Under the pieces are notes generated by a model that saw only the letters and a program-made list of their open reading frames with translations, ran no database searches and was not told the origin of the DNA. Positions 55,302 through 63,033 of a stretch of 64,000 bases of DNA are shown in pieces (within the stretch, counting starts at the first letter, position 1; every line of letters begins with the position of its first letter). The translations under genes and the position numbers were made by a program. This DNA is from DASQFQ01 sp963722815 (lineage in GTDB: Bacteria; Actinomycetota; Thermoleophilia; Solirubrobacterales; Solirubrobacteraceae). The stretch lies in NCBI GenBank assembly GCA_963722815.1, contig CAVROM010000011.1, positions 310,001 to 374,000 of the forward strand, in the 5' to 3' direction.

Positions 55302-56137
55302 CGCGGCCGCAGACCGAGCGCGCCGTCGAGGAAGCCGATCGTGCGCGCCTCGTAGGCCGCGGCGCGGCGGCGGACGCCGGCGACGTGCCCGACGCCGTCG
55401 AGCTCCCAGAGCTCCGTGGTCGGGCCGCCGGCGCGGGCGTAGACGCGGTTCGTCGGGATCTCCGCCGGGTCGCCGCTGCTCGCGACGAGCAGGACGGGGC
55501 GCGGCGCGATCCGCGACATCAATGGCGTGAGCGAGGGCGCGGGGCGCGTGCCGGCGAGCGCCCGCGAGGCGGGAGCCATGATGCCGCGGACCACGCGCTC
55601 CATCCCGTGCGGCGGCAGCGCCCTGTCGGCGTCCTCGGGCCGCGCCGAGCCATCGGAAACAACCGCGCGCAGGCGCGTGTCGCGTGCGGCCGTCTCGAGC
55701 AGGACCTCGCCGCCCATCGAGACGCCGTAGCCCACCATCCGGTCGACGCCGGGGCGCGCCTGGAGGTAGTCGAGCGCGGTGGTGATGGCCGGCTGGGCGT
55801 TGTCGCCGAGGCCGTTCGAGTGGCCGTCGCTCTCGCCGTTGCCGGGGAGGTCGAGCGCGAGCACGCCGTAGCCGTGGCGGGCGAGCATGCGCGCGTGCGC
55901 GGCGACGCGGGCGCGGCTGCCGCCGGAGCCGTGGACGAGCAGCGCGGCGACGCCGTTGCGGGAGGGGATCCACCAGGCCGCGAGCTCGCGGCCGCCGCCG
56001 GCGGGGATGCGGACCTCCTCGTGCGGGACGCCGAGGGTGCGCTCGTGGATCGGCCAGCGCGGCGCGTGGGTGAGCAGCGCGGTGCCGCCGATCGGGATCA
56101 GGAGGATCAGGCCGGCGACCGCGCCGCCGGCCCACAC
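55298..56137 (-). CDS. Membrane-anchored alpha/beta hydrolase
   Basis: About 279 residues from GTG 56137. An N-terminal helix (AGGAVAGLILLIPIGGTALL) anchors it; the catalytic domain shows LLVHGSGGSRARVAAHARML, LALDLPGNGESDGH and the nucleophile elbow GVSMGGEVLL, with His near the C terminus (GVGHVAGV). Substrate unknown. The open frame continues upstream through palindromic element B, reading LGAKPGTLVPSGG, and an in-frame GTG at 56173 lies inside the element, so the element may supply the true N terminus. Confidence 0.78.
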   Translation of the reverse strand: MWAGGAVAGLILLIPIGGTALLTHAPRWPIHERTLGVPHEEVRIPAGGGRELAAWWIPSRNGVAALLVHGSGGSRARVAAHARMLARHGYGVLALDLPGNGESDGHSNGLGDNAQPAITTALDYLQARPGVDRMVGYGVSMGGEVLLETAARDTRLRAVVSDGSARPEDADRALPPHGMERVVRGIMAPASRALAGTRPAPSLTPLMSRIAPRPVLLVASSGDPAEIPTNRVYARAGGPTTELWELDGVGHVAGVRRRAAAYEARTIGFLDGALGLRPR

Positions 56138-56158
56138 GATCGCGCGCAGGCCCCACAG

Positions 56159-56200
56159 CCCCCCGCTAGGCACCAAGGTGCCTGGCTTGGCGCCTAGCCG
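56159..56200. repeat. Palindromic element, copy B
   Basis: It starts with CCCCCC (56159-56164), then GCTAGGC, the inner hairpin AGGCACC-AA-GGTGCCT, GGCTTGG and GCGCCTAGC. Relative to copies A and C the inner stem has two changes (C for G, G for C) that restore pairing. It lies between two minus-strand genes, supplies the last nine codons and the TAG stop (56166-56168) of the small membrane protein, and stays open in the frame of the hydrolase. Confidence 0.85.
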
Positions 56201-56600
56201 AGCGCCGCGGCCCGCGCGGCGCCGCGGCGGCGACGACCGCCGACGCCAGCAGCGCCAGCCCACCCGCGATGAAGAGCAGGCCCGTGATGTCGTAGCGGTC
56301 CGGCCCCAGATGCACCGCGTGCAGGCCGTGGGAGGTCACGCCGAAGCCGACCGCGAGGAGCCCGACCGGCACGGCGAGCGCGATCCGCGTCGGGCGGATC
56401 ATGCGCGGCTGCAGCGCAGCCCAGGCGGCCGGCAGCGCGACGATGCCGAGGATCGCGAGCGGGCTCGTCGCCGGGCCGGAGAACGCGAGGTCGAGCAGGT
56501 GGATCGCGACGAGCGCGAGGCCGGCGAGCAGCAGCGGGCGCTCAAGCCGGGCGAGCCGCGCGCGCCGAGGGGTGGCGGGCGGGGTGGCGAGGAGGAGCAT
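56166..56600 (-). CDS. Small four-helix membrane protein
   Basis: 144 residues with four hydrophobic segments (for example LLLAGLALVAIHLLDLAF and LAILGIVALPAAWAAL). I do not recognise a family. The C-terminal tail RRQARHLGA and the stop codon come from palindromic element B, so the ancestral protein probably ended differently. ATG 56600 is preferred; GGAGG is not seen. It precedes the alpha/beta hydrolase on the same strand. Confidence 0.65.
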   Translation of the reverse strand: MLLLATPPATPRRARLARLERPLLLAGLALVAIHLLDLAFSGPATSPLAILGIVALPAAWAALQPRMIRPTRIALAVPVGLLAVGFGVTSHGLHAVHLGPDRYDITGLLFIAGGLALLASAVVAAAAPRGPRRSARRQARHLGA

Positions 56601-56730
56601 GCGCCAAGGCTGCCGGGCCGGCGCCGCCGTGCCCAGCCGGGTCGCCTGCGTCCCGGGGTGGAGCTTCGTACACCGCGCCGGTGCGGGCCGCCCGGTGGCA
56701 AGCGCCGCCGAGCTCGGAGAGGATCGGCCC

Positions 56731-58062
56731 ATGACCGACCCGACCGGCCTGCCCGCGACCCGGCTCGCCGAGGCGATCGCAGCGCGCGAGCTGTCATCCC
56801 AAGCGGTGGTCGAGGCGCACCTGCGCCGGATCGAGGCGGTCAACCCGCGCGTCAACGCCGTCGTGCAGGTCGACGGCGACCGCGCGCTCGCCGCCGCGCG
56901 TGAGGCCGACGCGACGAGCACGCCGCCCGGCCCGCTGCACGGCGTCCCGTTCACGGTCAAGGACAACCTCGAGGCGGCCGGGATCGAGATGGCGATCGGG
57001 GCCGAGGAGCGGGTCGGCACCATCCCCGCGGCGGATGCCACGGTGGTCGCTCGGATGCACGCGGCCGGGGCGATCCTGCTCGGCAAGACGAACTGCCCGG
57101 AGTACGGCGGCGGGATCGAGACCGACAACGCGGTCTACGGCCGCACGAACAACCCCTACCACCTCGACCGCACGCCGGGCGGCAGCTCCGGCGGGGAGGC
57201 CGCGGCGATCGCGGCGGGCTGCTCGCCCTGCGGCCTCGGCACCGACTCGGGCGCCAGCGTGCGCCTGCCCGCCCACTTCTGCGGCCTCGCCGCGCTCAAG
57301 CCGACCTCCGGCCGCGTGCCCGTCACGGGCGTGATCGACGACCTCGGCCAGATCGGCGCGCTCGGCGACCCGCGCACCCAGGTCGGCATCCTCGCCCGCT
57401 CGGTGCGCGACGTCGCGCTCATCCTCGAGCTCGTCAGCGGCCCCGACGGCGCCGACGGCGGCGTCTCACCCGTCCCGCTGCTAGGCGCCAAGCCAGGCAG
57501 CCTGCTGCCTAGCGGGGGGAGGGCGCCCGAGGCCGCCGACCTGCCCGGCCTGCGCGTCGCGGTCCAGACGGACAACGGGCTCGACACCCCGACGCCGGAG
57601 ACCGTCGCGGCGATCGAGGCCGCCGCGCAGGCGCTCGCCGCCGCGGGCGCGCTGGTCGAGCCCGCGAGCCCGCCCGGCGGCGGCCACGAGCTGACGATCG
57701 ACGTCTGGCGCTCCTACGGCGACGCCTCGGGCCTCTACGACATCCTGCGCCGCTGGGACGCCTACCGCAGCGAGATGCTCGCCTGGTTCGCGGCCTACGA
57801 CCTGATCCTCTGCCCCGTCTTCCCCGACCCCGCCCGCGCCCACGGAGACATGAACCGCCCTGGCGAGCGCGACCCCACCAGCTACACGACCCCCTACAGC
57901 CTCACCGGCTGGCCGGCCGCGACCGTGCGCTGCGGCACCTCGCCGGAGGGCCTGCCGATCGGCGTCCAGCTCGTCGCCCGCCCGTGGCGCGACGACCTCG
58001 CGCTCGCGGCGGCCGAGGAGATCGAGCGCGCCCACGGCGGCTGGCGCCCACCCGACCTCTAG
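56731..58062 (+). CDS. Amidase (amidase-signature family) carrying an in-frame palindromic element
   Basis: 443 residues. The Ser-cisSer-Lys triad is visible: Lys in PFTVKDN, cis-Ser in RTPGGSSGGEAA, and the nucleophile in GTDSGASVRLPAHFCG (Ala where Gly is usual). It hydrolyses a carboxamide to acid plus ammonia; substrate not predicted. Between PVSPVP-type sequence and the conserved DLPGLRVA, bases 57480-57519 are palindromic element copy C, read as LLGAKPGSLLPSGG in frame. This loop lies between the catalytic part and the C-terminal lobe, where an extra 13 residues may be tolerated. The stop shares CTAG 58059-58062 with arfB. Confidence 0.9.
   Translation: MTDPTGLPATRLAEAIAARELSSQAVVEAHLRRIEAVNPRVNAVVQVDGDRALAAAREADATSTPPGPLHGVPFTVKDNLEAAGIEMAIGAEERVGTIPAADATVVARMHAAGAILLGKTNCPEYGGGIETDNAVYGRTNNPYHLDRTPGGSSGGEAAAIAAGCSPCGLGTDSGASVRLPAHFCGLAALKPTSGRVPVTGVIDDLGQIGALGDPRTQVGILARSVRDVALILELVSGPDGADGGVSPVPLLGAKPGSLLPSGGRAPEAADLPGLRVAVQTDNGLDTPTPETVAAIEAAAQALAAAGALVEPASPPGGGHELTIDVWRSYGDASGLYDILRRWDAYRSEMLAWFAAYDLILCPVFPDPARAHGDMNRPGERDPTSYTTPYSLTGWPAATVRCGTSPEGLPIGVQLVARPWRDDLALAAAEEIERAHGGWRPPDL
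57480..57519. repeat. Palindromic element, copy C, inside the amidase gene
   Basis: It is in the opposite orientation to copies A and B: GCTAGGCGCCAAGCC, then AGGCAGC-CT-GCTGCCT, then AGC and a run of six G. The 40 bp fit the same fold (outer stem GCTAGGC/GCCTAGC, inner stem AGGCAGC/GCTGCCT). No stop codon occurs in the amidase frame, which reads LGAKPGSLLPSGG. Confidence 0.88.
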
Positions 58063-58466
58063 TCGAAGTCCGGGCGCCGCCGCGCGCGCTTGGTCTCGCC
58101 GCGGCGCTTCTTGCTCTCCACCCGCCGCCGCTGGGACGCCCGCGTCGGGCGCGTCTTCGCGCGCGGGCGCGCCACTTTCAGCGCGCCCGCAAGCCGGCGT
58201 GCAAGCCGCTCGAGAGCGAGCTCGCGGTTGCGGTACTGGGAACGGGTGTCCTGCGCGACCGCGGTCACGCGCCCGCCGAGCCGCGAGCAGATCCGGTCCT
58301 TCTGGGCGTCCGAGAGCGCCTGGGAGGCGTGGACGTCGAAGATCGCCTCGACCCGCGACGCGGTCACGTTGGCGTGCTGCCCGCCCGGCCCCGAGGAGCG
58401 CGAGACCCGCAGCTCGATCTCCTCGAGCGGCACCTCGACGTCTTCAGTGATGGGCAAATTGGGCAT
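58059..58466 (-). CDS. arfB: Alternative ribosome-rescue factor B / peptidyl-tRNA hydrolase (ArfB, YaeJ)
   Basis: 135 residues. The catalytic GGQ of class I release factors is at 28-30 (SSGPGGQHANVTASRVE), and the C-terminal tail is strongly basic (RASQRRRVESKKRRGETKRARRRP), as needed to enter the empty mRNA channel of stalled ribosomes. It frees ribosomes stuck on mRNAs without a stop codon. ATG 58466 is chosen; a TTG seven codons upstream is possible. Confidence 0.93.
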   Translation of the reverse strand: MPNLPITEDVEVPLEEIELRVSRSSGPGGQHANVTASRVEAIFDVHASQALSDAQKDRICSRLGGRVTAVAQDTRSQYRNRELALERLARRLAGALKVARPRAKTRPTRASQRRRVESKKRRGETKRARRRPDFD

Positions 58467-58549
58467 GAGAGGATCACCGCCGCACAACTTCGGGCCGCGC
58501 CAGAGGTTAGAGTCGGCGTACAGCAGCCAGACCCTGGAGCTGATTCCCA

Positions 58550-59994
58550 GTGGAAGCCTCTGCCCTACGCGCCCCGGCGGGCCTGTCCCGCCTCTCGATC
58601 TCGGCTCCGCTGCTGCGTCTGCGGACCGACGATCAGCTGTTGGCGCTGTTCCGGGCCGGCTCTGACGAGGCGTTCAACACCCTCCACGACCGCTACAGGC
58701 AGCGCCTGTTCGCCTACGTGCGCCAGATGCTCGCGTCGCAGTCACGCCAGGACGCCGAGGACGTGCTGCAGGACGTCTTCGTCCGCGCCTTCGGCGCCCT
58801 CCGCGCCGACGACCGCCAGGTCAACGTGCGCGCGTGGCTCTACCGGGTCGCCCACAACCGCTGCATCGACCACCTGCGCCGGCCGATCCCCGCGCCCGCC
58901 GACGTGTTCGAGATGTCGCGCACCCCGCTGCACGACCCGCTCGAGGACGCCCAGCGCCGCGAGGACCTGCGCCGCCTGGTGACCGACGTCGGCCGCCTGC
59001 CCGAGCAGCAGCGCTCGGCGCTGCTGATGCGGGAGATCGACGGCATGTCGTACGCCGACCTCGCCACGGCGCTCGACGTCACCGTGCCCGCCGTGAAGTC
59101 GCTGCTCGTGCGCGCGCGGCTCGGGCTGGTCGAGGCCGCCGAGGCGCGCACCACCGACTGCGCCGTCATCCGCGAGGACCTCGTCGCCGCCTACGACCGC
59201 GGCGTCAAGGCTTCCGGCCGCGCCCGCCGCCACATGAAGGAGTGCGCCGGCTGCCGCGAGTACCGCTCCGCGCTGCGCGGCGTGCGCTCGAGCTTCGCCG
59301 CGCTGACGCCGGGCGCCGGTGCCGCGGCGCTCGCCGCGAAGCTGTTCGGCATCGGCGGCGGCTCGGCCGCCGCGGGTGGCGCGGCAGCGACCGGGTGGCG
59401 GAGCTGCCGCGACCGGCGCGGCCGCCGTCGGCGGCGCCACCGCCTGCAAGGTGGCCGCCGTCGTGTGCGCCGCGGCGCTGACCGCGGGCGGCACGGTCGA
59501 GGTCAACAAGATGGCCCGACCACTCCGCGCCGGCCAAGCAGCGCGCCCAGCAGGCCGCCGCCCACGCCGTCACGAACCCCTCGCCGCTGCAGCGCCGCGC
59601 CTCGCTCCACAGCGCCGCCGCCGCGGCGCCCGCGCCGGTCGCCGTGCGCGTCGCCCACCACCCCGCCGCGCAGCGGGCGCACCGCCACTCGAGCGTCACC
59701 GACGCGCTCGCGCCGCCCTCGATCCCGATCTACCCGCCGGCCGACGCCAACGCCACCGCTCCCGACGGCGGCAGCGTCGACACCGTCTCCGGCGGCGTGA
59801 CCGCCCCCGTCGAGCCGCCCGTCTCCGCCGATCCGGTGCCGGACCAGCCGGCCGGCCCGCTGACCACCGAGCCGTCCCCCACCAGCACCCCGCAGCCGTC
59901 ACCCGACACCACGCCGACGACCCCGTCCGGCGACACCACCCCACCGCCCACCGGCGACCCGGGTCCGCAGCCGGGCGGCGGCGAAGCCCGCTAG
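58550..59994 (+). CDS. ECF-type sigma factor fused to zinc-finger anti-sigma-like motif, membrane anchor and Pro-rich tail (frameshifted)
   Basis: About 480 residues after removing two extra bases. Region 2 (about 25-95: DAEDVLQDVFVRAFGAL, WLYRVAHNRCIDHL) and region 4 (about 140-195: LPEQQRSALLMREIDGMSYADLATALDVTVPAVKSLLVRAR in part) form a sigma-70 ECF protein. Next comes a ZAS-like zinc site, His228, Cys232 and Cys235 in HMKECAGCREY. Then an Ala/Gly-rich hydrophobic stretch (KVAAVVCAAALTAGG), a spacer and a long Pro/Thr/Ser-rich tail. Frame breaks are at about 59393-59395 and 59518. If they are real, the protein would lose the anchor. Start GTG 58550. Probably an envelope-signal-responsive, self-inhibited sigma factor; this is inference. 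Confidence 0.8.
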
Positions 59995-60004
59995 CCTCGC
60001 GGGC

Positions 60005-61099
60005 ATCGACCGCTATCTGGAGACCCTCGAGCACGAGGAGCTGCTCGTCCGCCGTGGCCGGCGCTCGGGCCTCTTCACGATCGTCGCCGTCCACTCGACG
60101 GCTCGCGGCCCGTCGCTCGGCGGCTGCCGCATGTGGACCTACGGCGACTCGCGCGACGCGGTCGCCGACGCGCTGCGCCTGAGCCGCGCGATGACGTTCA
60201 AGGCCGCCGTCGCCGACCTCCCCCAGGGCGGCGGCAAGGGCGTGATCATGCGCCGTGCCGGCGACCCGCCGCTCGGCCCCGAGCAGCGCCGCGCGGCCTT
60301 GCTCGACTTCGCCGAGACCGTCGACATGCTCGACGGCCGCTACCGGACCGCCGAGGACGTCGGGACCTCCGACGCCGACATGACCGTGATCGCCGAGGGC
60401 ACGCGGCACGTCACCGGCCTCGCCGTCGAGCGCGGCGGCTCCGGCGACCCCAGCCCGTGGACCGCGCTCGGCGTCCAGGAGGCCATCCACGTCGCCTGCG
60501 AGCGCGTGTGGGGCAGCAGCGACCTGGGCGAGCGTTCGATCGCGGTCGTCGGCCTCGGCCGCGTCGGCGGCGCGCTGGCTCGCAACCTCGCGGCCGCCGG
60601 GGCGCGGCTCGTGGTCGCCGACGTCGACGAGGGCAAGCGCGCGCTCGCCGACGAGCTCGGCGCGGACTGGACCGACCCCGACGCCGCGCTGCTGGCCGAG
60701 GTCGACGTGCTCGCACCGTGCGCGCTGGGCGGCGTGTTCAACGACGAGACCGTTCCCGCGCTGCGCTGCCGCGCGATCGCCGGCGCGGCCAACAACCAGC
60801 TCGCCGCCGAGGCGATCGCCGAGCGGCTCACCGACCACGGGATCCTGTGGGCGCCCGACTTCGTCGCCAACGCCGGCGGGATCATCAACATCGCGGTCGA
60901 GCTCGAGCCCGAGGGCTACGCGCCCGAGCGCGCGGACGAGCGCGTGCGCGCCGTCGGCGGCACGCTGGGCACGATCTTCGACGACGCCGAGGCGGCAGGG
61001 ACGACCCCGCTCGCCGCCGCTATGACGCTGGCGTACCGCCGTCTTGCTGAGGCCAGCGACCCTCGGACTCCAGCTTCGCTCGATGTGCCCCCAGCGTGA
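60005..61099 (+). CDS. Leucine/phenylalanine/valine dehydrogenase family protein, start codon unclear
   Basis: About 364 residues. The catalytic Lys is in LPQGGGKGVIM, the dinucleotide fold in VVGLGRVGGALARNLAAAGARLVVADVD, and GAANNQLA and FVANAGGIINIAVELEPEGY complete the Glu/Leu/Phe/Val dehydrogenase pattern. It would reversibly deaminate a branched or aromatic amino acid with NAD+. Family homology (RYLETLEHEELLVRRGRRSGLFTIVAVHSTARGPSLGG) begins near 60005, but the codon there is ATC and no ATG, GTG or TTG is in frame before the ATG at 60131, which would cut off the conserved N terminus. Either a rare start or a base error is involved. Confidence 0.83.
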   Translation: MDRYLETLEHEELLVRRGRRSGLFTIVAVHSTARGPSLGGCRMWTYGDSRDAVADALRLSRAMTFKAAVADLPQGGGKGVIMRRAGDPPLGPEQRRAALLDFAETVDMLDGRYRTAEDVGTSDADMTVIAEGTRHVTGLAVERGGSGDPSPWTALGVQEAIHVACERVWGSSDLGERSIAVVGLGRVGGALARNLAAAGARLVVADVDEGKRALADELGADWTDPDAALLAEVDVLAPCALGGVFNDETVPALRCRAIAGAANNQLAAEAIAERLTDHGILWAPDFVANAGGIINIAVELEPEGYAPERADERVRAVGGTLGTIFDDAEAAGTTPLAAAMTLAYRRLAEASDPRTPASLDVPPA

Positions 61100-61784
61100 C
61101 CGCGGCGGCCGGCCGCAGGGCCGGCGGCGCGTCGGCCCAGACCGCGTCGAGCAGCTCGTCCTCCTCGCGTAGCCCGTCCTCGAGCGCGTCGAGCAGCTTG
61201 CGCTCGCGCTCGCGGCGGTGGGCGACGTACTCGTCGAGCTTGTCCAGCGGGTGCCACACCGGCGGCCCGTGGCCGGGGCAGATCACGCGCAGCGGGAGCT
61301 GGCGCAGGCGCTGCAGCGCCTCGAGGTACTCGCCGAGATCCTCGGCGACGAACACGCTGCCCTCGCCGAGCACCGCGTCGCCGGTGAAGCACGCGCCCTG
61401 CCACACGAACGCGAGGTGGTCGGGCGCGTGGCCGGGCACCGAATGGACCGCGAACGGGCCGAAGCGATCGCCGTCGCCGAGCCGCACGTCGGAGGCGAAG
61501 CGGCGCGCGCCGACCCGCGGGCGGCCGAGCCGCTCGCGCAGCGCCAGCAGCCCTTCGACGTGGTCCTGGTGGTCGTGCGTGACCGCGATGCCGCCGGCGC
61601 CACCGCGCGCCTCGACCGCGGCGGCGACATTCTCGATGTGCTCGACGATGTCCGGGCCGGGGTCGACCACCCACGCCGGGTCGCGGCCGACGACCCACGT
61701 GTTGGTGCCGGACAGCGTGTAGGGGCCGGGGTTCTCGGCCCGGACGCGCGTGATGTCGAGCCCTTCGAGCTCCTCGACGCTCAT
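61020..61784 (-). CDS. Metallo-beta-lactamase fold hydrolase (LACTB2-like)
   Basis: 254 residues. The zinc motif THDHQDH, then SVPGHAPDHLAFV, FTGDAVLGEGSVFV and the C-terminal CPGHGPPV supply the usual ligands, and a winged-helix-like tail (LLDALEDGLREEDELLDAVW) follows as in LACTB2 nucleases and hydrolases. Substrate not known. Its last 80 bases overlap the convergent dehydrogenase gene; its ATG overlaps the upstream stop. Confidence 0.88.
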   Translation of the reverse strand: MSVEELEGLDITRVRAENPGPYTLSGTNTWVVGRDPAWVVDPGPDIVEHIENVAAAVEARGGAGGIAVTHDHQDHVEGLLALRERLGRPRVGARRFASDVRLGDGDRFGPFAVHSVPGHAPDHLAFVWQGACFTGDAVLGEGSVFVAEDLGEYLEALQRLRQLPLRVICPGHGPPVWHPLDKLDEYVAHRRERERKLLDALEDGLREEDELLDAVWADAPPALRPAAAVTLGAHRAKLESEGRWPQQDGGTPAS

Positions 61785-62965
61785 CGCGGGACGAGCCGGT
61801 AGACGGTGCCCTCGAGCGAGACGGCGTAGACGCGCCCGCGCGCGTCCTCCCCGAACGAGGACAGGCTGCCGACCTTCAGTGACGTGTTGTGCACGGATTT
61901 CGCCTTGCCGGCGCTGAGCTTGGCCGACTGGATTCGCTTCTTGCAGAAGTCGCCGAACAGGTAGCGCCCGCGCAGGCCGCCCAAGGCCTTGTCGCGCACC
62001 ACGACGCCGCCGGTGATCGAGCACCAGCCGTCGGAGTGGCTGCGCGTGATCACGGGCTTCACCGCGCCCGGCGCGCTCTCGCCTGGCTTGTAGCGCGAGC
62101 GGCCCTCGAAGACCCGCCAGCCGAAGTTCGCGCCCTTGCCCTTGCCGCGGCGCACGAAGTCGATCTCCTCGACCGCGTCCTGCCCGACGTCGCCGATCAC
62201 GAGGTCGCCGGTCTTGCGGTCGAACGAGTAGCGCCACGGGTTGCGCAGGCCGTAGCTGTAGATCTCGGGACGCGCGCCGGCGCGGTTCACGAACGGGTTG
62301 TCGGAGGGGACCGTGTAGGCCTCGCTGCCCGACTGCTTGGGGTCGATCCGCAGGATCTTGCCGAGCGGCGAGGCGAGGTTCTGCGCGTTGCCGCGCGACC
62401 CGTGCTGGTCGCCCGCGCCGCCGCCGTCGCCGGTGCCGATGTACATGTGCTTGTCGGGGCCGAACAGCATCAGCCCGCCGTTGTGGTTGGCCTCCGGGTC
62501 GTCCATCCGCAGCACGAGGCGCTCGGAGCCCGGGTCGGCGCGGGTCGCGCTCGCGCGTTTGAACTCGACGACGCGCTCGCTCTGCGACTTGTCGGTGAAG
62601 TAGACGTAAAACAGGCCCGAGCTCTTGTAGTCGGGCGGGAACGCGATCGACAGCAGCCCCTGCTCGCTGCCGGACGTGACCTGCGAGCGGATGTCGAGGA
62701 ACGTCTTCTGCTTCCCGCCGCTCAGCACGCGGATGCGGCCCGCCTGCTCGACAACGAACAGGTGGCCCGCGTCGCCGGGCGGCGAGGTGACGTAGACGGG
62801 CTGGTCGAAGTGCCCGACCGACTTCAGCCGCACCCCGCGGCTCGCGCTCGCGGTCGGGCTCTCGTCGGTCGCCACCGGCGACGACTTCGCCTGGCTGCCG
62901 CTCCCGTTCCCACACGCTGCCAGCAGCGCGCCGGCGGCCAGTGCGATGAGTGCTCCTCGCCTCAC
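61781..62965 (-). CDS. PQQ-type sugar (glucose/sorbosone) dehydrogenase family lipoprotein
   Basis: About 394 residues with a lipobox (ALLAACGNG). The six-bladed propeller shows FDQPVYVTSPPGD, LFVVEQAGRIRV, EQGLLSIAFPPDY, MYIGTGDGGGAGDQHG, YSYGLRNPWRYSFD and GDVGQDAVEEID, matching the soluble quinoprotein glucose dehydrogenase/Hhip-like family. It is anchored outside the membrane and may oxidise a sugar using PQQ, though many relatives are untested. GTG 62965 is preferred because it gives a normal lipoprotein signal (VRRGALIALAAGALLAAC); the longest GTG is 62986. Confidence 0.85.
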   Translation of the reverse strand: MRRGALIALAAGALLAACGNGSGSQAKSSPVATDESPTASASRGVRLKSVGHFDQPVYVTSPPGDAGHLFVVEQAGRIRVLSGGKQKTFLDIRSQVTSGSEQGLLSIAFPPDYKSSGLFYVYFTDKSQSERVVEFKRASATRADPGSERLVLRMDDPEANHNGGLMLFGPDKHMYIGTGDGGGAGDQHGSRGNAQNLASPLGKILRIDPKQSGSEAYTVPSDNPFVNRAGARPEIYSYGLRNPWRYSFDRKTGDLVIGDVGQDAVEEIDFVRRGKGKGANFGWRVFEGRSRYKPGESAPGAVKPVITRSHSDGWCSITGGVVVRDKALGGLRGRYLFGDFCKKRIQSAKLSAGKAKSVHNTSLKVGSLSSFGEDARGRVYAVSLEGTVYRLVPR

Positions 62966-62999
62966 GGCCGAACAGGATGGCAGCACCGACTTGTCTCAC

Positions 63000-63033
63000 C
63001 TGTTAGTTTGTAACTTATGTTAGTAACTAACAG
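63000..63033. promoter_or_regulatory. AT-rich dyad covering the start of the MFS exporter
   Basis: CTGTTAGT (63000-63007) and ACTAACAG (63026-63033) are perfect inverted ends, and TAAC/GTTA pairs extend the symmetry inside, so 26 of 32 central bases match. The site covers the ATG at 63017 and lies 34 bases from the lipoprotein start. This is typical of a TetR-family operator controlling a drug pump; the regulator is not in the window. Confidence 0.6.
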
